Both the position numbers and the translations under genes were made by a program. This document shows, piece after piece, positions 7,012 to 15,288 of a DNA stretch of 17,359 bases. Every line of letters starts with the position of its first letter. The stretch's first letter is position 1. Origin of the DNA: an uncultured Clostridia bacterium. GTDB lineage: Bacteria > Bacillota > Clostridia > Oscillospirales > Ruminococcaceae. Under the pieces are notes generated by a model. It ran no database searches. It was given only the letters and a program-made list of their open reading frames with translations, and was not told the DNA's origin. The stretch is taken from the NCBI GenBank assembly GCA_938014915.1, contig CALLQQ010000028.1, forward strand, positions 1-17,359, written 5' to 3'.

Positions 7012-8346
7012 CTAGTTTAATTTAGCTTCGAGAGCTGCTTTTTCACTTTCATATCCGGGTTTACCGAGTAGGGCAAACATATTCCTCTTATAGCTCTCAA
7101 CACCCGGCTGATCGAATGGATTTACTCCAAGCATATAACCAGAAATTGCGCAGGCCTTTTCAAAAAAGTAGATTAGATAGCCAACATTCTTCTCATCAAT
7201 TTCATCAATATTCAATACGATATTTGGAACTCCGCCCTCAGTATGAGCGAGAACTGTTCCCTCATATGCTTTTTCATTAACAACGGACATATTTTGTCCT
7301 GATAGAAAATTGAGCCCGTCAAAATCCTGAGGATCATCTTTAACAAAGAAATCTTGCTTTGGTTTATTAAAAGTAACTACTGTTTCAAATAGCATTCTTC
7401 TGCCATCTTGAATATATTGCCCGAGCGAATGCAAATCCGTCGAAAATGTTGCCGATGATGGGAAAATACCTTTTTGATCCTTACCCTCACTCTCACCGAA
7501 TAGTTGCTTGAACCATTCAGCCATCATGGTAAAGGACGGCTCATATGAAACTAACATTTCAACATTTTTGCCTTTGTTATATAATATATTGCGAATTGCC
7601 GCATATTTGTAACAATCGTTTGATAAATCCGGTGTGATAAGTTCGTTCTGTGCTTCCCTAGCGCCTAGCATTAATGCGTCAATATCGCAACCAGCAACAG
7701 CTATCGGAAGCAGTCCTACTGCCGTAAGCACGGAGAATCTGCCACCAACATCATCGGGAATAACAAAACTCTCATAGCCCTTTTCATCGGCTAATTGCTT
7801 GAGTGTTCCTTTTTCCTTATCGGTGGTACAGTAAATTCGTTCTTTGGCGCCTTCTTCCCCATATTTATTTTCGAGATATTCTCTGAAAATCCTAAATGCA
7901 AGTGCTGGCTCCGTTGTTGTTCCAGATTTAGAAATAATATTAACGGATACATCCTTACCCTCACAAATTGACAGGACTTCATTCAAATATGTTGGGCTGA
8001 TGCTATTACCCGCATAGAAAATTTGCGGTGTTTCCTTGTCAAGGCTATTATAAAGGGGGGATTTCAGCAACTCGATTACTGCACGGGCACCTAAATATGA
8101 ACCGCCAATCCCGATAACAATAAGTATATCTGAATCTTTTTTAATTTTCTGAGCGGCTGCCTTAATGCGCTCAAATTCATCTTTGTCATAATCCGTTGGC
8201 AATGTGAGCCAGCCTAAGAAGTCATTCCCCATGCCTGTTTTGTTAGTTAGCGCATCATGCGCCATCTTTATCTGCGCTTCAATAGCTTGATATTCATTTT
8301 CGTTTATGAAATCATCAAGATATTTGTCAATCAGCTTTAGAGCCAT
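7012..8346 (-). CDS. pgi: glucose-6-phosphate isomerase
   Basis: Pgi interconverts glucose 6-phosphate and fructose 6-phosphate in glycolysis and gluconeogenesis. The 444-residue length is that of the shorter Firmicute form. Sugar-phosphate-binding and catalytic motifs are all present: GIGGSYLG (79-86), SKSGTTTEPALAF (139-151), GGRFSVLT (201-208), QLFGESEGKDQKG (281-293), the histidine in DLHSLGQYIQDG (H306) and the C-terminal lysine in QPGVESYKRNM (K420). The ATG at 8346 has AAAGGAG nine bases upstream. A TTGCAA-TAAAAT promoter and a folded leader of about 100 bases precede it, and the small P-loop gene follows it. Confidence 0.97.
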   Translation of the reverse strand: MALKLIDKYLDDFINENEYQAIEAQIKMAHDALTNKTGMGNDFLGWLTLPTDYDKDEFERIKAAAQKIKKDSDILIVIGIGGSYLGARAVIELLKSPLYNSLDKETPQIFYAGNSISPTYLNEVLSICEGKDVSVNIISKSGTTTEPALAFRIFREYLENKYGEEGAKERIYCTTDKEKGTLKQLADEKGYESFVIPDDVGGRFSVLTAVGLLPIAVAGCDIDALMLGAREAQNELITPDLSNDCYKYAAIRNILYNKGKNVEMLVSYEPSFTMMAEWFKQLFGESEGKDQKGIFPSSATFSTDLHSLGQYIQDGRRMLFETVVTFNKPKQDFFVKDDPQDFDGLNFLSGQNMSVVNEKAYEGTVLAHTEGGVPNIVLNIDEIDEKNVGYLIYFFEKACAISGYMLGVNPFDQPGVESYKRNMFALLGKPGYESEKAALEAKLN

Positions 8347-8367
8347 TCTTCCGTTCTCCTTTAGTTT

Positions 8368-8433
8368 AGCTTGTTATGTCCTGATAAAACGCAGTTATTT
8401 CTCTAAAAACTGCATTGAATCCGATAACGAGCT
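8368..8433 (-). promoter_or_regulatory. structured 5' leader of pgi
   Basis: Two nested stems lie in the predicted pgi leader. The outer pairs AGCTCGTTAT (8433-8424) with ATAACAAGCT (8377-8368), ten positions with one mismatch; the inner pairs AATGCAGTT (8416-8408) with AACTGCGTT (8396-8388), nine pairs with one G-U. The outer stem ends five bases before the AAAGGAG ribosome site. It matches no riboswitch class I recognise; it could simply stabilise the message. Confidence 0.4.
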
Positions 8434-8454
8434 TTTAATTATATTTACACCTTT

Positions 8455-8483
8455 ATTTTACTATATCTAATCAATATTTGCAA
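8455..8483 (-). promoter_or_regulatory. sigma-A promoter of pgi
   Basis: On the minus strand TTGCAA (8483-8478) and TAAAAT (8460-8455) are 17 bases apart, five matches each to consensus. The start of transcription would be near 8447, giving a leader of about 100 bases. Confidence 0.7.
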
Positions 8484-8510
8484 GTTCCTTTTGCATAATA
8501 CATTCACCTT

Positions 8511-8529
8511 TGTGCAATATGCACAAATT
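8511..8529. repeat. 19-bp palindrome between dac and pgi
   Basis: TTTGTGCA and TGCACAAA are exact eight-base inverted repeats around ATA. It lies 27 bases upstream of the pgi -35 box and about 60 bases after the dac stop. On the plus strand a TTTT run follows, but both neighbouring genes are on the minus strand, where no T-run follows. It may be an operator or a weak terminator. Confidence 0.45.
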
Positions 8530-8589
8530 TTCTATAAGGGGGAATGTTCCATAATAAAGTTTATACTAATTCATGTTGAGTGCCTAGAA

Positions 8590-9765
8590 CTACATTTTAA
8601 ACATTGATTTTAATAGAATACAGAATCCCTTTGTCACCTGCATCTTTGCAACGCTATCTACTGCAACAATGTTGCTTTGGTGAATCTGCTTACCCTCAAG
8701 AGTGATTTCCAGCTTCCCTAACGATTGCCCTGCCTCAACTGGTGCTTGAACATTGTCTGCTAATGTAATTGTGTATTCGACTGCCTCGCCCTTACCTCTA
8801 GGAATTACTACATTGCCCATCGCCTCAACTTTAATTTCAACCTTATCTACTTCGCCTTTTATAACTTTAATGGGTTTTAGTTGTTCGCTATCAATGCTCG
8901 GAACAAATAGCTCGTATCCTGCAAAACCTGTATCAAGCAAGCCTCTCGCCACTGCAAAACGCTCTTTACTTGTTTCACATCCTAGGACAACGGCAATCAT
9001 TCCGACACCGTCCCGCTCAGCGCAGGCTGCAATGCAGCTGCCCGCTAGATTTGTATAACCCGTCTTAATGCCTTTAATGCCATCATAGAACCTAACAAGC
9101 TGATTCGTATTAACTAGGGATGTTTCGCCATCTCTTAATTCGTCCATCCATGTAACCATATATGGGTGAATTAACTCATGCTTCATTAGCTCCCTAGATG
9201 CTATCGATATATCATAGGCAGTTGTATAATGCCCATCATCGTCGAATCCGATTGAGTTCTTGTACGATGTGTTGCTCATGCCGAGTTCGGCTGCTTTCTC
9301 ATTCATTCGCTGAACGAATATTTCTTCAGTACCTGCCACCCTCTCACCTAGGGCGACGCAAGCATCATTCGCTGAGCCGATTACGACAGCGCGGAGAAGT
9401 TCCTCCACCGTCATTTGTTCATTTGGTTCAAGCCAAATTTGTGAACCGCCCATCGAGCAAGCATATTCGCTAGCTGTGATAGTTTCTGACATGGACATAT
9501 AGCCTTTATCAATAGCTTCCATAATGAGGATTAGGCTCATTATTTTTGTCACCGATGCCATTGGTAGCTTTTTATGAGCATTGAATTCCGATATTACCTG
9601 CCCAGTCGATTGCTCTACAAGTATCGTCGCTTTAGCCGTGCTATCCTTTGCTTCGACTGCTAAAATTTCCTCATCGCCGCTCCTATCTGCACATACTGTA
9701 CCGCTCAGCATAGTAACTGCCCCCACAAGTACTATTATGGAAATAGCCCTCTTTAGCCATTTCAT
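8590..9765 (-). CDS. D-alanyl-D-alanine carboxypeptidase (S11 penicillin-binding protein)
   Basis: A secreted serine peptidase that removes the last D-alanine from peptidoglycan stem peptides. The 391-residue protein has an N-terminal signal peptide (KRAISIIVLVGAVTML, probable cleavage after A26 in VCA-D), then the three active-site motifs of the low-molecular-mass PBPs: SVTK (71-74, nucleophile S71), SAN (131-133) and KTG (234-236). A beta-rich PBP5 C-terminal domain follows (about 270-365), and the tail GFCILLKSMFKM resembles the amphipathic membrane anchor of this family. GGGAG lies nine bases before the ATG. The layout is that of DacA/DacB/DacF of Firmicutes; which paralogue, and whether it acts in growth or sporulation, cannot be told here. 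No convincing sigma-A promoter is visible in the 70 bases upstream, where the preceding terminator also lies. Confidence 0.93.
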   Translation of the reverse strand: MKWLKRAISIIVLVGAVTMLSGTVCADRSGDEEILAVEAKDSTAKATILVEQSTGQVISEFNAHKKLPMASVTKIMSLILIMEAIDKGYMSMSETITASEYACSMGGSQIWLEPNEQMTVEELLRAVVIGSANDACVALGERVAGTEEIFVQRMNEKAAELGMSNTSYKNSIGFDDDGHYTTAYDISIASRELMKHELIHPYMVTWMDELRDGETSLVNTNQLVRFYDGIKGIKTGYTNLAGSCIAACAERDGVGMIAVVLGCETSKERFAVARGLLDTGFAGYELFVPSIDSEQLKPIKVIKGEVDKVEIKVEAMGNVVIPRGKGEAVEYTITLADNVQAPVEAGQSLGKLEITLEGKQIHQSNIVAVDSVAKMQVTKGFCILLKSMFKM

Positions 9766-9835
9766 ATGAAATCACTCCCATACATAAATTCTAATTTTCG
9801 TCTTACGTTCCATTAGAATATATGCTATGGTAAAG

Positions 9836-9862
9836 AAAAAAAGCACCAAGAAAGGTGCTTTT
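9836..9862 (-). terminator. strong intrinsic terminator after the HPr-like gene
   Basis: AAAAGCACC (9839-9847) and GGTGCTTTT (9854-9862) form a perfect nine-pair stem with a six-base loop; on the minus strand it continues into a run of seven T then CTTT. It begins ten bases after the stop of the HPr-like gene. Confidence 0.9.
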
Positions 9863-9871
9863 AGTCCTGTA

Positions 9872-10102
9872 TTAGTCGACAATGAACTCATCAATTTCTT
9901 TTAGGAATGCGTCAGCTGAATCTGAATGGATATGAAGTTGAATCTTTTTTGACAGATCCAGGCTGAAGATACCCATAATAGATTTAGCATCGATAGCGTA
10001 TCTTCCCGATACCATATCAACATCAAAATCGTATTTCGATACCGAATTGACAAAAACTTTTACATCATTAATTGTGTCTAGCATGATATTTACTTTTTTC
10101 AT
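9872..10102 (-). CDS. HPr-like protein lacking the PTS histidine
   Basis: The 76-residue protein matches the HPr fold: SVSKYDFDVDM (20-30) and AKSIMGIFSLDL (39-50) align closely with SKYDADVNL and LKSIMGVMSLGI of Bacillus HPr. The serine equivalent to regulatory Ser46 is kept (S41). The active-site loop that should carry GIHARPA is replaced by a shorter TINDVKV with no histidine, so it cannot relay phosphate from enzyme I as HPr does. Such divergent HPr-like proteins are frequent in Clostridia; their role is not known to me, though Crh of Bacillus is a precedent for a histidine-less HPr acting in regulation. It is a single-gene unit with a good promoter and strong terminator, divergent from mtaB. 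The ribosome site is a poor GGGGGT. Confidence 0.85.
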   Translation of the reverse strand: MKKVNIMLDTINDVKVFVNSVSKYDFDVDMVSGRYAIDAKSIMGIFSLDLSKKIQLHIHSDSADAFLKEIDEFIVD

Positions 10103-10139
10103 TAGTATGACCCCCAGTGTTTATTTTGTTTATACTATA

Positions 10140-10168
10140 AATATAGCAATTTTTTTCACTTAAGTCAA
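10140..10168 (-). promoter_or_regulatory. sigma-A promoter of the HPr-like gene
   Basis: On the minus strand TTGACT (10168-10163) and TATATT (10145-10140) are 17 bases apart. It lies back to back with the mtaB promoter. Confidence 0.75.
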
Positions 10169-10175
10169 CTAATCA

Positions 10176-10204
10176 TTGATATATTTTTTCATTTCCAGTA
10201 TAAT
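10176..10204 (+). promoter_or_regulatory. sigma-A promoter of mtaB-purL
   Basis: TTGATA (10176-10181) and TATAAT (10199-10204) are 17 bases apart, five and six matches. The leader would be about 50 bases. The -35 box starts only seven bases beyond the -35 box of the divergent HPr-like promoter. Confidence 0.75.
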
Positions 10205-10259
10205 AACAGATATATCACTATGTTTTTTGTATACTATTTCAGATAAAGGAGATAAAATA

Positions 10260-11558
10260 TTGAGAGTAGCATTCTACACACTAGGTTGTAAGGTGAATCA
10301 GTATGAAACACAAGTTATAAGGCAAAGTTTTGAAAGTGATGGTTTTGACATCGTATCTTCTAATGATATTTCAGATATATATATTGTTAATTCTTGCACT
10401 GTTACTGCTAATGGGGACAGAAAGACACGGCAAATGATTAGGAGATTCCGCCGCAACAATCCCAATGCCATCATTGCCCTAATCGGGTGTTTCCCGCAGG
10501 CATTCCCGCAAGATGCGCAGATACTTAACGATGCCGATGTTGTAATCGGCACACAGAATAAGAGTCAAGTACTAGATCTTATTAAAGAACATATGGCAAG
10601 TGGCAGAAGAATCGTATCCATATCACCGCATGACGATCATGAGAAATTTGAAAAGATGAGTGCTTCCACCTTCTACGAAAGAACTCGTGCATTCATCAAA
10701 ATTCAAGACGGGTGCGAAAGGCATTGTAGCTATTGCATTATCCCGACCGCTCGTGGTCCGATCCGCTCAAAGCCGATTGAAGAACTTAAGGATGAATTGA
10801 ATAAGTTGGCTGGAGCAGGATATAAAGAGGTGGTGCTTGTAGGTATTAATCTATCTTGTTATGGGCTGGATATCGGGTTAAGGCTCATTGATGCTATACG
10901 CATCGCTTGTAGTATTGATGGGATAGAGCGAGTGCGTTTAGGCTCAATTGAGCCAGAGCTACTAAGTGATGAAGATATCACCGCATTGGCAAGCCTCGAT
11001 AAATTATGCGACCAATTCCATCTATCATTGCAAAGTGGGTGCGATGCCACATTAAAGCGAATGAATCGGCATTATACTGCAAATGAATATGCGGAACTTG
11101 TAGGAAAATTAAGAAATGCATTCCCCAATGCTGCTATTACAACCGATATAATGGTAGGATTCCCAGGGGAAACGGCGGAAGAATTCGAAAAATCACGAGA
11201 ATTTGCCCTTAAAATTTCATTCGCTAAAGCCCATGTATTTGCCTATTCTATAAGAGGTGGGACCCCAGCGGCTAATCTACCTAACCAGGTTCCACAATCG
11301 ATAAAAGAGGAAAGAAGTAAAATCATGATTGATACTGTGAATTCTACGAGGAAGGCTTTTTTACAGGCACAAGTAGGACAATCCTTCCCCGTTTTATTCG
11401 AAACAATCTCCCACGATGGGTGGATAGAGGGCTATACTCCCAATTATTCGCCCGTTAAAGTAAAGAATTTAGGTGAAAAAAACGATTTACCAAACAGTGT
11501 ATTATATGTTAAGATAGTAGAGGCGACCGAAGAATTTTGTATAGGAGTGTTGGATTAA
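10260..11558 (+). CDS. mtaB: tRNA (t6A37) methylthiotransferase MtaB
   Basis: A radical-SAM methylthiotransferase of the MtaB/MiaB-like group, which turns t6A37 into ms2t6A37 in tRNAs reading ANN codons. The 432-residue product has the N-terminal cluster-binding domain with C10 (LGCKVNQYET), C46 (VNSCTVTANGDRKTRQ) and C77 (IGCFPQ), the radical SAM triad C152/C156/C159 (GCERHCSYC), FHLSLQSGCDATLKRM in the barrel, and a C-terminal TRAM-like stretch (LFETISHDGWIEGYT). The start is the TTG at 10260: AAAGGAG lies eight bases upstream and the protein then begins (M)RVAFYTLGCKVNQ as family members do. An ATG at 10176 is in frame but lies within the promoter. The stop overlaps the purL start by one base. 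Confidence 0.95.
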   Translation: MRVAFYTLGCKVNQYETQVIRQSFESDGFDIVSSNDISDIYIVNSCTVTANGDRKTRQMIRRFRRNNPNAIIALIGCFPQAFPQDAQILNDADVVIGTQNKSQVLDLIKEHMASGRRIVSISPHDDHEKFEKMSASTFYERTRAFIKIQDGCERHCSYCIIPTARGPIRSKPIEELKDELNKLAGAGYKEVVLVGINLSCYGLDIGLRLIDAIRIACSIDGIERVRLGSIEPELLSDEDITALASLDKLCDQFHLSLQSGCDATLKRMNRHYTANEYAELVGKLRNAFPNAAITTDIMVGFPGETAEEFEKSREFALKISFAKAHVFAYSIRGGTPAANLPNQVPQSIKEERSKIMIDTVNSTRKAFLQAQVGQSFPVLFETISHDGWIEGYTPNYSPVKVKNLGEKNDLPNSVLYVKIVEATEEFCIGVLD

Positions 11559-14500
11559 TGTCTGTTTATAGGATTTATGTTGAGAAAAAGCAAGAATTCG
11601 CTACTGAGGCTAAGGCAGTTTTAGCCGAACTTACAACTGCCCTGAAATTAAACTCCCTTGAAGATGTTCGATTGATTAATCGATTCGACGTCGATAACGT
11701 AACGGAGGAAACTTTCACTTTAGCTAGCAATATGGTGTTTTCAGATCCGAGTGTTGATAATGTGTATTATCAGCTCCCCAAATTGAATGATGATGAATAT
11801 ATCATTCCTACCGAATACCTAACAGGTCAATACGACCAGCGTGCTGATATGAGTGCGGAATGTATTAGGATGCTAGCAACTGAAGAAAATCCACTAGTAA
11901 GATATGCTAAGATTTATATAATCAAGGGGAATTTCACAGACGATGAATTCGATAATATTATTAACTACCTAATTAATCCAGTCGAAAGTAAGAAAGCCAC
12001 ATTAGAGGAATATGATACCTTAGAAGAAAAATACGATATTCCTACTAAAGTCGATAGATTAGATGGTTTCATCGATTTAAATGACGATGGTTTAAAAGAA
12101 TTCATTGAAGATTATTCTCTAGCAATGGATATCGATGATATTAAATTTTGCAGAGATTATTTTAAGAATGAAGAACATCGTGACCCGACTGTAACTGAAA
12201 TTCGCATGATAGATACTTACTGGTCCGATCATTGTAGACACACTACATTCCTAACAAATATAGATAATATTAAAATAGACTCGCCTTATATTGAAAAAAT
12301 CTATCAAGAATATTTAAACACAAGGGAAGAAATCTATGTCGGCAGGCAAAAGCCAATTACCATGATGGATATAGCAACTCTAGCCGCTAAGAAGCTCCGC
12401 AAAGATGGATTACTTGACTCGCTTGACGAATCGGAAGAAATCAACGCCTGCTCAGTAAATATTGAAGTTGACGTTGATGGCAAAAAAGAAGATTGGCTAC
12501 TCATGTTCAAGAATGAAACGCATAACCATCCGACAGAGATTGAGCCATTTGGTGGAGCATCAACTTGCCTAGGCGGTGCAATTCGTGATCCGTTATCGGG
12601 GCGTTCATATGTATATCAAGCAATGCGCGTTTCCGGTGCTGGGAATCCGCTAATGCCCGTAGAGGATACTATTCCAGGGAAACTGCCTCAAAGGAAAATA
12701 ACTGTTACTGCTGCGAATGGTTATAGCTCATACGGTAATCAAATTGGTCTTGCGGCTGGGCAAGTAAGTGAAATTTATCATGGCGGATATGTAGCTAAAA
12801 GACTTGAAGCAGGTGCTTTAGTCGGTGCTGCTCCGAAAAATAATGTAGTAAGAGAAACACCGATGGCGGGGGATGTAGTTATCCTACTCGGTGGAAAAAC
12901 TGGCAGGGACGGTTGCGGCGGTGCAACAGGCTCATCGAAATCGCATACAAGCGATTCCCTATCTACTTGCGGCGCAGAAGTTCAAAAAGGGAACGCTCCC
13001 GAAGAAAGAAAAATAGTCCGCCTATTTAGAAAGCCCGAAGTGACAACACTTATTAAAAGATGTAATGACTTTGGCGCTGGTGGTGTATCGGTAGCAATTG
13101 GCGAATTGGCAGACGGATTAATTATAGATTTAGACTCCGTACCGACTAAATATGACGGACTTGACGGTACTGAAATTGCTATTAGCGAATCACAAGAAAG
13201 AATGGCCGTTGTCGTTGCTAAAGAAGATGCTAATAAGATCATTGAAGAAGCCGACAAAGAGAATTTAGATGCTACATTAGTTGCCGTTGTCACTGAACAA
13301 CCCCGCCTTACAATGCATTGGAAAGGCAACACCATCGTCGATCTTTCAAGAGAATTCTTGAATTCTAATGGCGCTGTTAAACATACAAATATTCATGTTG
13401 CTAAACCTAATCTAACTCCTATCTCACAACATACTAATTCAAAGAAGTCATGGCTATCCCATGTGTCAGATTTGAATATTTGCTCGCAAAAAGGACTAAC
13501 TGAGCGATTCGATTCTACAATTGGTGGCGGAACAGTTCTCGCTCCCCTGGGAGGTAAAAAACAACTCACTCCCATTCAATCAATGGTGGCTAAGCTGCCC
13601 GTCTTGAATGCAGAAACATCGACTTGTTCGGTGATGTCTTGGGGGTATAATCCATTCCTAAGCCAGCAGAGCCCATTCCACGGGGCGATGAGTGCAGTTA
13701 TAGAATCAGTTGCAAAAATCATTGCGACTGGCGGAACCCGTTCACAATGTTGGCTATCGTTTCAAGAATTTTTTGAAGATCCTAAAAATGATCCGACCCG
13801 CTGGGGCAAGCCTTTCTCTGCTTTATTAGGCGCATTCAAGGCGCAACTTGAATTAGGCTGCGGAGCAATCGGCGGAAAGGATTCTATGTCCGGCAGCTTT
13901 GAAGATATAGATGTCCCCCCTACTTTAATTTCTTTCGCCGTATCGGCATCTAACAGCGATAATATTATATCGCCCGAATTCAAAGATGCAGGTGATAAGG
14001 TATTCTTATTAACACCGGATTATGATGAAAATAATATGCCCGTATTCGAAAGTGTTCGTAATGTATTCGATACAGTAGAAAAGCTAATTGAGGATAATGT
14101 TGCTAAATCCGCATGGGCAATCGGGTACGGCGGCGTTGCTGAAGCAATCTCAAAAATGTGCTTTGGTAATGGACTTGGTTTCAACTTCAAATGCGACCTA
14201 TCCGATAGTGTTCTATTCGAGGGTGCATACGGTTCATTCGTTATCGCCGTCGACAAGGACGCCGATATAGATGGCAAGATTATCGGTGAAGTAACAAATA
14301 ATGCAGAAATTAAATTCGATGAATTTAGCATTACCATAGAAGAATTGGAATCGGCGTGGGTAAGCAAATTAGAGCCGATCTTCCCAACAAAAATTGATAA
14401 TACGAATATGGCAGCTAAGCAGATTATCTCCGATAATGCTAAAAAGATTTCCCCATCAATCAAGATAGCAAAACCACAAGTTGTAATTCCTATTGTAACT

Positions 14501-15271
14501 GGCACTAATAGCGAATACGATCTGGCTAGAGAATTTGAAAATGCAGGCGCAAATGTCCAGGTATTTGTAATGCGTGATAGAAATGTTGCTGAAATGCAGG
14601 ATTCAATCGACGGACTAGATAGTATTATTCGGAAGTCACAACTAATGGTGTTGCCAAGCGGTTTCGCTGGTGGAGAAAAGTCCGAAGGGAGCGGAATGTT
14701 CCTTGCTTCACTCCTAAGCAATGCAAAAATTAAAGATGCAGTTCTAGATTTATTAGACAACCGTGACGGTTTAATGCTCGGTATTAATAGCGGATTCAAT
14801 GCATTGCTGAAATTGGGACTACTCCCCTACGGCGAATATCGTGAAATCGGCCAAAGTGGGGCTACATTGACGTCTAATGTGATTGGCCGCTATCAATCAA
14901 AGTTTGTCGACACACGCATTTCATCAACTAAATCCCCATGGCTGTACTCGGCGAACGTCGGCGATATTCACACTCTTCCGGTTTCGCATGATGAGGGTAG
15001 ATTCGTTGCGTCGAAGGAGTTAATCGACGAATTAGCTAGGAACGGGCAAATTGTTGCGCAGTATGTTGATAACGATGGCAAGCCATCTATGAACGTAGAA
15101 TTCAATCCGTCTACATCGGTCAATGCTATTGAGTCAATATCCTCGCCAGATGGCCGTATTCTAGGCAAGATGGCTCATAATGAGCGTATTGGAGCCGATA
15201 ATATTTACAAGAACATATCTGGTAATTTTGATCATAACATCTTTAAAGACGGCGTCAATTACTTCCTATAA
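11558..15271 (+). CDS. purL: phosphoribosylformylglycinamidine synthase, single chain, with degenerate glutaminase domain
   Basis: PurL makes FGAM from FGAR, ATP and an amide donor in purine synthesis. The 1237-residue chain has a PurS-like N-terminus (SVYRIYVEKKQEF), the synthetase halves with TYWSDHCRHTTF (220-231), NETHNHPTEIEPFGGA (319-334) and GGKDSMSG (772-779), and a class I glutaminase-like domain from about 972. That domain has no cysteine: the expected GICNGFQ is GINSGFN, with Asn1077 at the nucleophile position. H1144 and E1146 (SHDEGR) remain, but other signatures have drifted (TGTNSEYD, GFAGGEKSEGS, MAHNERIG). The codons are in frame and the reading is uninterrupted, so this is not a simple sequencing slip. 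Start: ATG at 11558 overlaps the mtaB stop (TAATG), with AGGAGTG upstream. The two are surely co-transcribed. No other pur gene is nearby. Confidence 0.95.
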   Translation: MSVYRIYVEKKQEFATEAKAVLAELTTALKLNSLEDVRLINRFDVDNVTEETFTLASNMVFSDPSVDNVYYQLPKLNDDEYIIPTEYLTGQYDQRADMSAECIRMLATEENPLVRYAKIYIIKGNFTDDEFDNIINYLINPVESKKATLEEYDTLEEKYDIPTKVDRLDGFIDLNDDGLKEFIEDYSLAMDIDDIKFCRDYFKNEEHRDPTVTEIRMIDTYWSDHCRHTTFLTNIDNIKIDSPYIEKIYQEYLNTREEIYVGRQKPITMMDIATLAAKKLRKDGLLDSLDESEEINACSVNIEVDVDGKKEDWLLMFKNETHNHPTEIEPFGGASTCLGGAIRDPLSGRSYVYQAMRVSGAGNPLMPVEDTIPGKLPQRKITVTAANGYSSYGNQIGLAAGQVSEIYHGGYVAKRLEAGALVGAAPKNNVVRETPMAGDVVILLGGKTGRDGCGGATGSSKSHTSDSLSTCGAEVQKGNAPEERKIVRLFRKPEVTTLIKRCNDFGAGGVSVAIGELADGLIIDLDSVPTKYDGLDGTEIAISESQERMAVVVAKEDANKIIEEADKENLDATLVAVVTEQPRLTMHWKGNTIVDLSREFLNSNGAVKHTNIHVAKPNLTPISQHTNSKKSWLSHVSDLNICSQKGLTERFDSTIGGGTVLAPLGGKKQLTPIQSMVAKLPVLNAETSTCSVMSWGYNPFLSQQSPFHGAMSAVIESVAKIIATGGTRSQCWLSFQEFFEDPKNDPTRWGKPFSALLGAFKAQLELGCGAIGGKDSMSGSFEDIDVPPTLISFAVSASNSDNIISPEFKDAGDKVFLLTPDYDENNMPVFESVRNVFDTVEKLIEDNVAKSAWAIGYGGVAEAISKMCFGNGLGFNFKCDLSDSVLFEGAYGSFVIAVDKDADIDGKIIGEVTNNAEIKFDEFSITIEELESAWVSKLEPIFPTKIDNTNMAAKQIISDNAKKISPSIKIAKPQVVIPIVTGTNSEYDLAREFENAGANVQVFVMRDRNVAEMQDSIDGLDSIIRKSQLMVLPSGFAGGEKSEGSGMFLASLLSNAKIKDAVLDLLDNRDGLMLGINSGFNALLKLGLLPYGEYREIGQSGATLTSNVIGRYQSKFVDTRISSTKSPWLYSANVGDIHTLPVSHDEGRFVASKELIDELARNGQIVAQYVDNDGKPSMNVEFNPSTSVNAIESISSPDGRILGKMAHNERIGADNIYKNISGNFDHNIFKDGVNYFL

Positions 15272-15288
15272 ACATATAAATTAAAATT

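Noticed and set aside
8511..8529. Rex operator
   Set aside because: The dyad has the wrong spacing by one base and different inner bases, so I did not name the regulator.
10176..10259. Upstream ATG start for mtaB
   Set aside because: It falls within the TTGATA -35 box itself; the TTG at 10260 has AAAGGAG at eight bases and gives the normal family N-terminus.
14020..14799. A 259-residue minus-strand reading frame inside purL
   Set aside because: Long but antisense to conserved PurL coding sequence, with low-complexity Ser/Leu-rich composition and no ribosome site; a shadow of purL codon use.
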